From: Afifellaceae bacterium
GTDB taxonomy: Bacteria > Pseudomonadota > Alphaproteobacteria > Rhizobiales > Afifellaceae
Direction: 5' to 3'
Assembly: GCA_028281235.1 (NCBI GenBank)
Contig: JANQKG010000030.1
Location: 1-64,000 of the forward strand
Length of the DNA stretch: 64,000 nt
In this document: in pieces, positions 43,329 to 52,585 of the stretch
Position numbering within the stretch: position 1 is the first letter of the stretch
Layout: the number at the start of each line of letters is the position of its first letter
Notes under the pieces: generated by a model
Database searches by the model: none
Told to the model about the DNA's origin: nothing
The model's input: only the letters and a program-made list of their open reading frames with translations
Made by a program: the position numbers and the translations under genes

Positions 43329-43946
43329 CTACGTCCTTTCCGCCATGGCGGCATCCACCGCCGCGGCGACCTCGCCTTCGCTCACCTTGCCGCCGACAAG
43401 CGTCTCCACCATGGCGGCGGTGGCGTCGCGCGCAATCGTGTCGACGCCGGCCAGCGCCTGCGTCTTGACCTCATCGATGCGCGCCTCGGCGGCCTCAAGC
43501 TTTTTCTGAAGCTCCGCTTCGGTGCGGCCGCGATCGGCGTCGATCTCCGCCTTGGTCTCGTCTCGTGCCTTTTGCGCGATGGCGTGCGCGTTCTGCCGTG
43601 CCTCGGCGAGCGCTTGCTCATAAGCGGCGATGGCCGCGTCCGTCTCGTCCTTCATCCGCCCGGCCGCGGTGACGTCGCCGGCGATGCGATTTGAGCGGTT
43701 CTCCAGAATGGCGCCGACGCGCGGCAACGCCACGCGGCTCATCACGTAATAGAGCGCGCCGAAGGTGATCGCCAACCAGATGATCTGCGAGCCCCAGGTC
43801 GCCGTGTCGAACGGCGGAAAGGTGCCGTGCTCCTCGCCGCCATGCGCCTCCACACCTTCGTGGAGCTCGTCCGCATGCGGCTGAGCCTCGCCATGCGCGT
43901 CGGCGCCCTCGCCCGATTGCGCATATGCCGATGAGATGAAGATCAC
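43329..43946 (-). CDS. atpF': ATP synthase F0 subunit b'
   Basis: The 205-residue protein has an N-terminal extension with five histidines (DAHGEAQPHADELHEG... EEHG), then FPPFDTATWGSQIIWLAITFGALYYVMSRVALPRVGAILENR, the b' membrane helix and joint, followed by a coiled coil. It starts with GTG (43944-43946), preceded by GGGAGG. In other Hyphomicrobiales the gene is also called atpG or atpX. It is separated from atpE by 168 bp that hold a hairpin and the two-palindrome element, so its translation is not coupled to atpE. Confidence 0.9.
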   Translation of the reverse strand: MIFISSAYAQSGEGADAHGEAQPHADELHEGVEAHGGEEHGTFPPFDTATWGSQIIWLAITFGALYYVMSRVALPRVGAILENRSNRIAGDVTAAGRMKDETDAAIAAYEQALAEARQNAHAIAQKARDETKAEIDADRGRTEAELQKKLEAAEARIDEVKTQALAGVDTIARDATAAMVETLVGGKVSEGEVAAAVDAAMAERT

Positions 43947-44015
43947 GCCCTGCCTCCCAGAGGCCTGAAGCGGCGGCGAAGCCGCCGTGCGGCCATTCCG
44001 ATCAAGTGCGCTGCG

Positions 44016-44114
44016 AGAGCGTCATCGCATTTCGTCGAACTGCTCAAACGCTCTGTCTCTTTGTTCGTGCATGATCTTATCCGAAAACCGGTGCCCACTT
44101 TTCGGGATCATGCA
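44016..44114 (-). repeat. Two-palindrome intergenic element, copy C, inside the atp operon
   Basis: Read on the minus strand, it begins one base after the atpE stop (TAG): GCATGATC...GATCATGC (44113 to 44069), linker GAACAAAGAGAC, then hairpin AGAGCGT...ACGCTCT (44054 to 44016). It matches copy B in order, linker and orientation. A further hairpin, GGCGGC-GAA-GCCGCC (43972-43986), lies between it and the b' gene. Confidence 0.88.
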
Positions 44115-44351
44115 CTAGACGGCAAAGATGAGCAGAAGCGCGATCAGGAGCGAGAAGATGCCCAGCGCCTCCGTCACCGCGAAGCCGAAGATCAAACGAC
44201 CGAACTGGCCGTCGGCGGCAGAGGGATTGCGGATTGCGCCGGCCAGGTAATTGCCGAACAGCGAGCCGAGGCCAACGCCCGCGCCACCCATTCCCAGGCA
44301 TGCCATGCCGGCACCGATATATTTGCCAGCATCGACGATCGCTTGTTCCAT
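44115..44351 (-). CDS. atpE: ATP synthase F0 subunit c
   Basis: Subunit c forms the membrane rotor ring. The 78-residue protein is a helical hairpin: the first helix is rich in glycine ([19 protein letters not shown]), the polar loop is ARNP-like (AIRNPSA), and the second helix carries the proton-binding Glu61 ([20 protein letters not shown]). Ligands of the Na+ type are not evident, so it is proton-driven. AGGAGA precedes the ATG. It must be made in excess of the other subunits; the structured region after its stop could contribute. Confidence 0.95.
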   Translation of the reverse strand: MEQAIVDAGKYIGAGMACLGMGGAGVGLGSLFGNYLAGAIRNPSAADGQFGRLIFGFAVTEALGIFSLLIALLLIFAV

Positions 44352-44391
44352 GATCGGTTCTCCTAAGTTGAAGGATTGGTGCGCTTATCGC

Positions 44392-45162
44392 TCAATGCGA
44401 GGGATGCAGCGCGTCGTTCAGATACATGCAGGTGAGAATGGCGAAGACGTAGGCCTGCAGGAAGGCCACCAGAAACTCAAGCGCCGTCAGCGCCACGGTC
44501 ATGAAGAAGGGGATGATGGCGCCGAACCAGCCGGCAACGCCCCAGGCGCCCATCATGAGGATGAAGCTGGCGAACACCTTCAGCGTGATGTGACCGGCCA
44601 GCATGTTGGCGAAGAGGCGGACGGAGAGGCTGATCGGTCGCGAGAGAAACGAGAGGACCTCAATCGCGACGACCAGCGGCATGAGGAACGAGGGCACGCC
44701 CTTCGGCACGAACAGCCCGAGGAAGCCTATGCCGTTCCGGTAGAAGCCGTAGACGATGACCAGCGTTATGACGACCAGCGCCAGCGCCGCCGTTACGACG
44801 ATGTGGCTCGTCACCGTGAAGAAATAGGGAAACATCCCCAGCATGTTCGCCACGAGGATGAACATGAAGAGCGAGAAGACGAAGGGGAAGAAGCGCATGC
44901 CGTCGGTGCCGGCGCTGTCGCGCAGCATATTGGCGACGAACTCGTAGGCGACCTCCGCAAGCGACTGGAAGCGGCTCGGCACCAATGTGCCGGAACTCGA
45001 CGCGGCGATCATGAAGCCGGAAATCAGCACCACGGTGACGACCATGAAGAGGGCGGAATTGGTGAAGGCGAAATCGATGCCGCCGATCGTGCCAAGATCC
45101 ACGATCTCGGTGATCGCGAATTGGTGGATGGGATCGACCCTGTCTTCCGCGCCGCTTGCCAC
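44392..45162 (-). CDS. atpB: ATP synthase F0 subunit a
   Basis: Subunit a forms the proton half-channels next to the c ring. The 256-residue protein has five to six membrane segments and the essential arginine, Arg182, in [25 protein letters not shown] and [16 protein letters not shown] are other conserved stretches. The start is GTG (45160-45162) with GAGAGGAACAAGG upstream. It lies between atpI and atpE, as usual. Confidence 0.94.
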   Translation of the reverse strand: MASGAEDRVDPIHQFAITEIVDLGTIGGIDFAFTNSALFMVVTVVLISGFMIAASSSGTLVPSRFQSLAEVAYEFVANMLRDSAGTDGMRFFPFVFSLFMFILVANMLGMFPYFFTVTSHIVVTAALALVVITLVIVYGFYRNGIGFLGLFVPKGVPSFLMPLVVAIEVLSFLSRPISLSVRLFANMLAGHITLKVFASFILMMGAWGVAGWFGAIIPFFMTVALTALEFLVAFLQAYVFAILTCMYLNDALHPSH

Positions 45163-45198
45163 GCCTTGTTCCTCTCAACGCCCGTCGCCGGGCCCACC

Positions 45199-45573
45199 TC
45201 ATTCGCTCCGCTCGCCGCCTTGCCCATCTTCGGCATTGGCGGACGAAGCCATGCCGCCGGACGCGCGGATTACGTTCACGACCCCGGCGCAGAAGCCGAG
45301 CAGCAGGAAGCCGATGAGACCCCATGGCGAGGTCCCCGCCATACGATCCAACCCCCAGCCGATCGCCGCGCCGACAATGACGCCGGCGACGAACTCGCTC
45401 GCCAACCGGAACGCAAGACCGTAGCCTGCGTTGTCCGTCTTCGGCCGCGCCTCCGCCTCCGAGCGCTCCTTCTTCTCGCTTTCGAGGTCGCGTGACAGAC
45501 GTTCAAGCCGCCGGGCAAGCGCGGCATCGGAGGCGCTTGCGGCCTTGTCCGAATTGCCGTCCTGCGCCGCCAT
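45199..45573 (-). CDS. atpI: ATP synthase-associated protein AtpI
   Basis: AtpI helps assemble the c ring. The protein has a charged, coiled-coil-like N-terminus and two C-terminal membrane helices (FVAGVIVGAAIGWGLDRMAG and PWGLIGFLLLGFCAGVVNVIRA), the AtpI/AtpZ pattern with GWGLD. The ATG at 45571-45573 is used; a TTG five codons upstream is an alternative. It is the first gene of the F0 operon, downstream of a good promoter. Confidence 0.88.
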   Translation of the reverse strand: MAAQDGNSDKAASASDAALARRLERLSRDLESEKKERSEAEARPKTDNAGYGLAFRLASEFVAGVIVGAAIGWGLDRMAGTSPWGLIGFLLLGFCAGVVNVIRASGGMASSANAEDGQGGERSE

Positions 45574-45649
45574 CCGAATATCCGCCAACCCGTTCTCGTG
45601 CAGGCAAAGGATAGCGTCGGCAGGGGGTTACCCCTCCGAAACCGCGCGC

Positions 45650-45678
45650 ACCATAGTTTTGGCCCTAGGGGGTGTCAA
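45650..45678 (-). promoter_or_regulatory. Sigma-70-type promoter of the atp F0 operon
   Basis: On the minus strand TTGACA (45678-45673) is followed after exactly 17 bp by TATGGT (45655-45650). This is the best promoter match in the window and lies about 75 bp upstream of atpI. Confidence 0.65.
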
Positions 45679-45760
45679 GGCGCGCCGCCTACGGCTCAAC
45701 TCTTTGAATTAAATCACCTTTTCAGCATCACGCACGGCCTTGCACACGCCTGCCGATGCG

Positions 45761-48700
45761 TCAACTTGCCTCGCGGAAGCGCTCCGCCGCCTCCAGATCG
45801 ACGGACACGACTTGCGAGACACCGCGCTCGGCCATGGTCACGCCGAACAGGCGGTCCATGCGCGCCATGGTGATCGGATTGTGCGTGACGATCACGAAGC
45901 GCGTCGCGGTCCGCTCGCGCATCTCATCAAGGAGATTGCAAAAGCGCTCCACGTTGGCGTCGTCGAGCGGCGCGTCGACCTCGTCGAGGACGCAGATCGG
46001 CGACGGATTGGTGAGGAACACCGCAAAGATCAGCGCCAGCGCCGTCAGCGCCTGCTCGCCGCCGGAGAGCAGCGTCATGGTCTGCGGGCGCTTGCCGGGC
46101 GGCCGTGCCAGAATCTCCAGCCCCGCCTCCAGCGGATCATCGGAGCCGACCAGCTTCAGCTCCGCTGTGCCGCCGTCAAAGAGCCGCTGGAAGAGGCTTG
46201 AGAAATGCTCGCCGACGGCCTCAAACGCCTTGAGGAGGCGCTCACGCCCCTCACGGTTGAGGTTGTGGATGCCCTGGCGAAGCCGCTTGATGGCCTCCTC
46301 CAGGTCTTCGTGCTCGGCGCGCATCTCGCCGAGCCGGGTCTCCAGCTCGCCGGCCTCTTCTTCGGCACGGAGATTCACACTGCCGAGCCGCTCGCGCTCC
46401 GCCTTCAGCCGGTGCAGCCGTGTCTCAGCGGCGCTGGCCTCCGGCAACTCGGCGCCGGGCTGCAGCTCGGCGATGTCGCGCAACGCTTCCTGCCGTCCAT
46501 CAAAATGCTCAGCGATCTGCGTCGCCAGTTCCTGCTTGCGCGCCTCCGCCGCGATGACGCGCTCCTCGTCGCGGCCGCGGGTCTCGCGCGCCTCAGACAG
46601 GGCTTCCGCCAGGGCGCGCGCCTTCTCCTGCGTCGCGCGGTGCGTATGCTCAGCCACAGAGAGGTCGTGTGACGCGGTCGCCGCCCCCTGCTCGGCGGCC
46701 TCCACGTCGCTCTGCAGCGCGCGCCGACGCTCTTCAAAGATGCTCGGATCGTCGGGGGTCGCCGCGATTTCCGCGTCGAGCGCCTTGAGGCGCTTGTTGA
46801 GCGATTCCACCCGCTCCTCGGCGCGCTTCAGTCGCGTTGTCCAGCGCTGTCGCTCATTGGCGATCTCTGCCGCCCGGCGGCCGCGCACGGTCTCCTCATG
46901 CGCAGCGCGCTCTGCCTCAAGCCGCGCCTCCGCCGCAGCGCTGCGGTCCTTTGCCAAGGCCGCCTGCACATCGTCGCGGCGTTCTTCCAATTCAGCCGTA
47001 TCGGTCAGCGCCTCCAGCGCATCACCGGCGGCGCCAAGCTCAGCCTCGCCGGCCTCCGCATCGGCCTCGATGCGCGCAAGCGCGCCGGCGAAGGCCGACA
47101 GGCGCTCCGTGATGCGGCTCTTGTGGCGCTCCGCATCGGCCAGGTCGCGACGACAGACATCAACGGCCTCACGCGCCTCCTGCAAGGCGCGGCGCGAATC
47201 CGCGTCGAGATATTCCGCGTCGGCGCGCACCTGCGTTGCCATGCCGAAAAGGTCCAGGGCATTCTCCAGGGCCTTCTTGGCGGTCTTCAGCTCGCCGACG
47301 ACCTCTGCGACGCGGTTACGCTGCTCAAGGCGCCGCGCGCCGGAGGCGGCAGAGCCGGCCATGGCTCGGAACCCGTCCCAGCGCCACAATCCGCCCTCGC
47401 GCGACACCAGCCGCTGCCCGGCCGCCAGCCTGGGCTGCAGCGAGGCGGCCTGCTCCGCCGCCACAACGCCGATCTGGCTGAGCCGGCGCGTCAGGTTCTG
47501 CGGCCCTTTCACGAAGGCGGTGAGCGGCTCCACGCCGAAAGGCAGCGGCGCATCCTTGTCGCTCGGCCCGGCGTCGCCCCAAACGGCAGGGGCCTCCTCG
47601 TTGAGCGAGGCGTCGAGATCGTCGCCCAGTGCAGCGGCGAGCGCGCGCTCGTAGCCGGCCGTAACGGTGAGCAAGTCGATGAGCGGCTGAAAGCGCTTGG
47701 TGCTTTCCAGGTCGAGCAGCTCGGCAAGCGTGCGTGCCTCCGCCTGCAGGGCGCCGTATTTCCGTTCCGCAGCGTCGAGCGGCCCGCGGGCGCGCTGCTC
47801 AGTGTCGCGCGCGGTCGCGAGTGTGGCGTGGGCGGCCTCCGCCTCCTTCGCCTTGTCGGCGACCACGGCCTCAGCCGCCGCCAAGGCGGCCTTCGCTGCC
47901 TCCACATCTTCTTCGCCGCCATGCTCGGCAACGAGCTGGTCGCGCTGCTCCGTTACCGCCCCGTGCTCCTGCTGGAGGCGGGCGAGCTTGGCCTGCGCCT
48001 CGCGAATGCCGCGCTCGCGCGAGGTCCGCTCCGCGCTTGCGGCGGCCACGGCGCCGGCGGCCGCGGCGAACTCCGCTTCGCGGGCGGTGACGGCGGCGGC
48101 GGCTTCTTCCGCGGCGGCGCGAGCGGCGGCGATGCGCTCCGCCGCCTCTTCGGTCTCCTGCTGAAGCTCGGCTTCCTCCGCGCCGAGCCGCTCTGTGGCG
48201 GCAGACGCGTCGCTGCTGATCTCCGTCTCGTGCTGCAGGTCGGCAGCGGCTTCGGTGCGGCGCGTGATCAGCTCCTCGCGGCGCGCCTTGCGCTCCGCCT
48301 CTTCGCGGTCGATCTCCTTGGCCGCACCTTTCAGGCGCTCCAGTTTGGACGTCGCCTGCGCCGCGCGACGCCGCAGCTCAGGCAGCGCGCTTGCAGCATT
48401 GGACTCGTTCTCAACCGCCTCGTCCTGCTCGGCGGAGGCCGCGTCGAACGCCGCCTTCGCCTCAACAAGCTCCGCTTTGGCGTCGGCGAGCCGGGCTTCG
48501 GCGGCCTCCCAATGAATGACGTAGAGGATCGCCTCCGACTTGCGTATCTCGGAGGAGACCTTGCGGTAGCGCACGGCCTGACGCGCCTGGCGCCGCAAGC
48601 CGTCCAGCCGGCCACCGATCTCCGCCATCACGTCGTCGAGCCGCTCCAGGTTCTGCTCCGCCGCGCGCAGCTTCTGCTCCGCTTCGTTGCGGCGGGCATG

Positions 48701-49207
48701 CAGCCCGGAAATGCCGGCGGCGTCCTCCAGGATGCCGCGGCGCTGCACCGGCTTGGCGGCGATCAGCTCCGCCACGCGGCCCTGGCGCACCAGGGCTGTG
48801 GAATGCGCGCCCGTGGCGGCGTCGGCGAAGATGAGCTGCACGTCGCGGGCGCGCACCTCGCGGCCGTTGAGGCGATAAGTGGAGCCGGAATCACGCTCGA
48901 TGCGGCGGCTGATCTCCAATGTCTCCGGCCCCTTGCCACGGCCTTCGTCACGCTCGGCAATCAGCGCGACCTCCGCGACATTGCGCGCCGGACGGCCGCC
49001 GGAGCCGGAGAAGATGACATCCTCCATGCCGCCGCCGCGCATCGCCTTGTAGGAGCTTTCGCCCATGACGAAGCGCAGCGCCTCGACCAGGTTCGACTTG
49101 CCGCAGCCATTGGGGCCGACAATGCCGGTGAGGCCCGGCTCGACCGGGATGTCGGTGGCGTCGACAAAGGACTTGAACCCGACAAGACGGAGACGCGAGA
49201 CCTTCAT
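45761..49207 (-). CDS. smc: Chromosome segregation protein SMC
   Basis: SMC organises and segregates chromosomes with ScpA and ScpB. The 1148-residue protein has an N-terminal ATPase lobe with Walker A GPNGCGKSNLVEA (32-44), two long coiled coils rich in A, E and R, a hinge near residues 500-640 (LIDLLTVTAGYERALAAALGDDL; LTRRLSQIGVV), and a C-terminal lobe with signature LLSGGEQALTALALI and Walker B PICVLDEVDAPLDDANV. The ATG at 49205-49207 gives the family N-terminus MKVSRLRLVGFKSF. Long open frames on the opposite strand are shadows of its biased codons. Confidence 0.96.
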   Translation of the reverse strand: MKVSRLRLVGFKSFVDATDIPVEPGLTGIVGPNGCGKSNLVEALRFVMGESSYKAMRGGGMEDVIFSGSGGRPARNVAEVALIAERDEGRGKGPETLEISRRIERDSGSTYRLNGREVRARDVQLIFADAATGAHSTALVRQGRVAELIAAKPVQRRGILEDAAGISGLHARRNEAEQKLRAAEQNLERLDDVMAEIGGRLDGLRRQARQAVRYRKVSSEIRKSEAILYVIHWEAAEARLADAKAELVEAKAAFDAASAEQDEAVENESNAASALPELRRRAAQATSKLERLKGAAKEIDREEAERKARREELITRRTEAAADLQHETEISSDASAATERLGAEEAELQQETEEAAERIAAARAAAEEAAAAVTAREAEFAAAAGAVAAASAERTSRERGIREAQAKLARLQQEHGAVTEQRDQLVAEHGGEEDVEAAKAALAAAEAVVADKAKEAEAAHATLATARDTEQRARGPLDAAERKYGALQAEARTLAELLDLESTKRFQPLIDLLTVTAGYERALAAALGDDLDASLNEEAPAVWGDAGPSDKDAPLPFGVEPLTAFVKGPQNLTRRLSQIGVVAAEQAASLQPRLAAGQRLVSREGGLWRWDGFRAMAGSAASGARRLEQRNRVAEVVGELKTAKKALENALDLFGMATQVRADAEYLDADSRRALQEAREAVDVCRRDLADAERHKSRITERLSAFAGALARIEADAEAGEAELGAAGDALEALTDTAELEERRDDVQAALAKDRSAAAEARLEAERAAHEETVRGRRAAEIANERQRWTTRLKRAEERVESLNKRLKALDAEIAATPDDPSIFEERRRALQSDVEAAEQGAATASHDLSVAEHTHRATQEKARALAEALSEARETRGRDEERVIAAEARKQELATQIAEHFDGRQEALRDIAELQPGAELPEASAAETRLHRLKAERERLGSVNLRAEEEAGELETRLGEMRAEHEDLEEAIKRLRQGIHNLNREGRERLLKAFEAVGEHFSSLFQRLFDGGTAELKLVGSDDPLEAGLEILARPPGKRPQTMTLLSGGEQALTALALIFAVFLTNPSPICVLDEVDAPLDDANVERFCNLLDEMRERTATRFVIVTHNPITMARMDRLFGVTMAERGVSQVVSVDLEAAERFREAS

Positions 49208-49471
49208 CGGTACAGCCGCCTCCGACCGGCGCAGGGCCGGCTCTCCACGCCACCTGTGAGGCGGCCCGCTTTCAGCATCCAACTTTGCAAGGGGCACCGC
49301 ACAAAAAGCCTGCCACACACCTTATAGAAGGCCGACGCCGCGCGCACGCCAAATGAGCGCGCCAGCCGCACAAACCGCCTCTGCTGTGAATAGTGCCTGA
49401 TTCGCGCCTAGCACCACATAGGCGTTAAGGCGTGTATCACAGGCGTATAGTGGAGAGTCCCTGGCGCGTCG

Positions 49472-50113
49472 CTACTGCCCGGCGGCGGCGAGCATCGGAC
49501 CGATGACCCGGTCCCACTCCTCCATCGGTAGAGCCCCGACCTGCTTCTCGCCATTGGCGAAGAATGTCGGCGTTCCGGTGACGCCGAATGATTGGGCGCG
49601 CTGCATGGAGACGTCGAGCGCGCCGAGCAGCGTCTGGTTGCTCAGACAGGCGTCGAAGCTTTCCTGCGTGAAGTCGAAAGCCTTTGCCTGTTCAAAGATG
49701 GCGTTGCGCATATCGTCGGAGCGCAGCCATTGGTCCTGATTGCTGAAATAGGCATCGACCACGTCGAAATAGCGATCGGCCGGCGCGCAGCGAGCGATTG
49801 CCGTGATGGCGACGTCGGCGCCGTTGCGCAAAAACTCACGGAAGATGTAACGCACCTGGCCCGTGTCGATGTATTTGGCTTTGAAGTCGCCGAAGACATC
49901 GTTGTGGAACGTCGCGCAATGCGGGCATGTGAAGGAGGCGTATTCAACGATTGTGACCGGCGCATCTTCCGGCCCCAGCACCTTCTGCCCAAGCTGGCCC
50001 GGGCCGTGAAGCTCCTGGACGTTGACGCTTTGCGCCAGCGCGGCCAGCGGATGAAGCGCGATTGCGCCGGCGACGGATGTCGTCAGGAAGACGCGACGAT
50101 TGATCGTGAGCAT
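49472..50113 (-). CDS. DsbA-family thiol oxidoreductase (exported)
   Basis: The 213-residue protein starts with a twin-arginine-like signal (INRRVFLTTSVAGAIALHPLAALAQ). The thioredoxin fold has the active site CPHC in YASFTCPHCATFH and the cis-Pro loop GVTGTPTFFANG. It likely oxidises or isomerises disulfides in the periplasm. AAAGAGG before the ATG at 50111-50113 supports that start rather than one seven codons upstream. It lies between the DUF721 gene and smc, an order typical of Hyphomicrobiales. Confidence 0.9.
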   Translation of the reverse strand: MLTINRRVFLTTSVAGAIALHPLAALAQSVNVQELHGPGQLGQKVLGPEDAPVTIVEYASFTCPHCATFHNDVFGDFKAKYIDTGQVRYIFREFLRNGADVAITAIARCAPADRYFDVVDAYFSNQDQWLRSDDMRNAIFEQAKAFDFTQESFDACLSNQTLLGALDVSMQRAQSFGVTGTPTFFANGEKQVGALPMEEWDRVIGPMLAAAGQ

Positions 50114-50232
50114 GTCGTACCTCTTTGGCGCCAAGCTTTAGCGGCGGCCGCTGAACCAAGGCTGAATACGGTTTTTGCCCTCTTAGGGGGCCCTCTTAGG
50201 GCGTTTTCGTGCCATCGCAAACGCGCCAAGCG

Positions 50233-50709
50233 TCACGATCGTGCGATGACGCCGCGGGCGAGCGCCGCAAGCGAAGCGCGCAGCGGCTCGTCGAACGGCT
50301 TCAGCCGCTCCTCCATTTCGGGCGAGATCGCCACCTCCTGCGGCGGCGCGGGGGGGTCCTTGTCGGGCGCACCGACCGGACGCTGCACGATGCGCACAGC
50401 GCCGACGGCCGGATAGCCGAAATAGGCGTTCAGGCGCTCACGCACATGTTCGGTTTCGTGTGCGAATTGCAGGGCAAGCGCCGGATCGCACCGGACGACC
50501 AAAGTGGCGGCGGAGCCGTCGCGCGACCAGCGGATACGGTCCGGCGCGGTGCGCCCGGCGTAGGCCGCGCCGACGATGTCGGGCCACCAGGCCAGAAGCT
50601 CGGCGCGCGCCAGGCCGCGCTTGCGCACCAGCGGGTCAATCGACTCGCCCACAAGCTCCGCCAGCGGCCTGGCCATCTTCGGGGCGCGCTTCTTCGCCGA
50701 GTGCGACAT
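50233..50709 (-). CDS. DUF721/DciA-like protein
   Basis: The 158-residue protein has the DUF721 domain (residues 10-110): LVRKRGLARAELLAWWPDIVG, RIRWSRDGSAATLVVRCDPALALQFAHETEHVRERLNAYFG. DUF721 proteins include DciA, the ancestral loader of the DnaB replicative helicase, so a role in replication initiation is likely. The C-terminus is a proline-rich linker and a short helical segment. AAGGAG lies 12 bases before the ATG. It is divergent from mutY with 58 bp between. Confidence 0.82.
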   Translation of the reverse strand: MSHSAKKRAPKMARPLAELVGESIDPLVRKRGLARAELLAWWPDIVGAAYAGRTAPDRIRWSRDGSAATLVVRCDPALALQFAHETEHVRERLNAYFGYPAVGAVRIVQRPVGAPDKDPPAPPQEVAISPEMEERLKPFDEPLRASLAALARGVIARS

Positions 50710-50767
50710 TGTTGACGAGGCTCCTTCAGTGCTTGCCAGATGTGCCTGGGCATACACAGTGGCGCGC

Positions 50768-51901
50768 ATGGAGGCCAAGCTAGCGAAGCCGAACCGCGCC
50801 GCAAAGCGCAAACCATCGCCGCCGGCCAAAGCCTCGCTGGCGGACGACCTTATCCACTGGTACGAACGCCATCACCGGCGGCTGCCCTGGCGCGTGGGGC
50901 CGCGCGAGCGGCGGCGCGGCGTCCGGCCCGATCCGTATCGGGTCTGGCTTTCGGAAATCATGCTTCAGCAGACGACCGTCAAAGCGGTGGCGCCCTACTT
51001 CCAGCGTTTCGTCGAACGCTGGCCGACGCTCGCCGATCTTGCAGCAGCGGATGAGCGCGAGATCATGGCGGCCTGGGCGGGGCTTGGCTATTACTCGCGG
51101 GCGCGCAACCTCATCGCCTGCGCGCGCGACGTCGCCGCCTTGCCGGGCGCAGGCTTTCCCGACGATCCAGAAGAACTGGAACGACTACCGGGCATCGGGG
51201 CCTATACGGCGGCGGCGATCGCGGCGATCGCATTCGACAGACGAGCGGCTGCCGTCGACGGCAATGTGGAGCGTGTCCTCTCGCGGCTCCTGGTGCTCGA
51301 TGAGCCGCCACCCGGTCTCAAGTTGACCGTGCGCGATGCGCTTCGCCCCATCGTGCCTGAGGACCGCCCAGGCGAGTTCGCCGAAGCGCTGATGGATCTC
51401 GGCGCGACGATCTGCACGCCCAAGAAGCCGGCCTGCGCGCTCTGTCCGTGGTCTCAGCCGTGCCGTGCGCGCCGTGAGGGCCGCCAGGATGAGCTGCCGG
51501 TCAAAGCGCCGCGCAAGACGCGGCCCGTCCGCTATGGCACGGCCTTTGTGGCGCGCCGCGCCGACGGCGCGATCCTTCTGCGTCGCCGGCCGCCGCGCGG
51601 GCTCCTTGGCGGCATGAATGAGGTGCCCAACACGGATTGGAACGACGCCCCGGCCAAAAGGCCAAAGCGGCCACTCCGCGCCACGTGGATCGGCGTTGCC
51701 GCGCCGGTTGAGCACGTCTTCACGCACTTCGCCTTACGCCTCAAGGTGGAGCGGGCCGACATCGCCGCGGATAGTCCGGCGCCGGCCGGGCATTTCTGGG
51801 TGGCGGCCCATGCCCTGTCGGACGCTGCGCTGCCCAGCGTTATGAAAAAAGTCATCGAAGCGGCCTATCCGGGCGCGACAAAGAAAACGCGCGAGGACTA
51901 A
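50768..51901 (+). CDS. mutY: A/G-specific adenine DNA glycosylase
   Basis: MutY removes adenine mispaired with 8-oxoguanine. The 377-residue protein has LPWRVGP, VWLSEIMLQQTTVKAVAPYF, the helix-hairpin-helix LPGIGAYTAAAIAAIAF, VDGNVERVLSRL with the catalytic Asp region, and the [4Fe-4S] loop C-x6-C-x2-C-x5-C (CTPKKPACALCPWSQPC). The C-terminal Nudix-like domain recognises 8-oxoG. The ATG at 50768 is used because upstream sequence belongs to the divergent DUF721 gene. A HAD gene overlaps its stop (TAATG). Confidence 0.94.
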   Translation: MEAKLAKPNRAAKRKPSPPAKASLADDLIHWYERHHRRLPWRVGPRERRRGVRPDPYRVWLSEIMLQQTTVKAVAPYFQRFVERWPTLADLAAADEREIMAAWAGLGYYSRARNLIACARDVAALPGAGFPDDPEELERLPGIGAYTAAAIAAIAFDRRAAAVDGNVERVLSRLLVLDEPPPGLKLTVRDALRPIVPEDRPGEFAEALMDLGATICTPKKPACALCPWSQPCRARREGRQDELPVKAPRKTRPVRYGTAFVARRADGAILLRRRPPRGLLGGMNEVPNTDWNDAPAKRPKRPLRATWIGVAAPVEHVFTHFALRLKVERADIAADSPAPAGHFWVAAHALSDAALPSVMKKVIEAAYPGATKKTRED

Positions 51902-52515
51902 TGCCCGACATCCGCCATATCGTTTTCGACGTCGGTCGGGTGCTGGTGCACTACGACCCAGACCTTGGCTATGCCGATCTCATCCCCGACGCCGCGGAGC
52001 GGCAGGCGTTCTTGTCCCATGTCTGCTCGGCGGCCTGGAACCAGGAGCAGGATCGCGGGCGGAGTTGGGCCGATGCGGAGGCGGAGGCAATTGCCCGCCA
52101 TCCCGACAAGGCCAATCTCATCCGTGCCTACCGGCAACGCTGGCCCTTGATGGTGCCGCACGCCTATGACGACACCGTCGCGATCCTGCGCGCGCTGATC
52201 GCCGCCGGCCGCGACGTCACAATGCTCACCAACTTCGCCAGCGACACATTCCGTGAGGCGCAAGCGCGCTTCACGTTCCTGACGGAAAGCCGCGGCGTGA
52301 CGGTATCCGGCGATGTGCGGCTCTTGAAGCCCGACCCGGCAATCTACGCCCACCACGGCAAGACGTTCGAGCTGGAGCCGTCGGCGACGCTCTTCTTCGA
52401 CGATTCGCCGCACAACATAGACGGCGCACGCGCGGCCGGCTGGAAGGCGGAGCTCTTCCAGTCAGCCGATGGCATGCGTCGGGATTTGGAGCGCTACGGC
52501 ATCGCGCCGGCCTGA
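51901..52515 (+). CDS. HAD-family phosphatase (YihX-like)
   Basis: The 204-residue protein is a HAD hydrolase with motif I FDVGRVLVHYD, where the second Asp is Gly as in YihX-type glucose-1-phosphatases, motif II LTNF, motif III LKPDPAIY and motif IV FFDDSPHNIDGARAAG. Substrate is unknown. The ATG overlaps the mutY stop, so the two are coupled. It is convergent with ccrM; the 285-bp gap between holds two repeats. Confidence 0.86.
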   Translation: MPDIRHIVFDVGRVLVHYDPDLGYADLIPDAAERQAFLSHVCSAAWNQEQDRGRSWADAEAEAIARHPDKANLIRAYRQRWPLMVPHAYDDTVAILRALIAAGRDVTMLTNFASDTFREAQARFTFLTESRGVTVSGDVRLLKPDPAIYAHHGKTFELEPSATLFFDDSPHNIDGARAAGWKAELFQSADGMRRDLERYGIAPA

Positions 52516-52585
52516 GCGGAATCGGTGATGTGCGCGACTCTCCCTAGCCCGCATCGAGCGGAATGCAGGGGCCACTTGCGACCTA

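Noticed and set aside
45756-49327. Long plus-strand open frames of 632 and 809 codons opposite smc
   Set aside because: They lie exactly antisense to smc, have alanine/arginine/serine-rich sequences without domains, and arise from the codon bias of a GC-rich gene.
49208-49471. Gap between smc and the DsbA-like gene as a possible small RNA or gene
   Set aside because: It has no convincing open frame, hairpin with T-run or promoter pair; only ordinary intergenic sequence is seen.
51901-52515. HAD protein with motif I DVGRV thought to lack a catalytic Asp
   Set aside because: DxG in place of DxD is normal in YihX-like phosphatases, so it is not evidence of inactivation.
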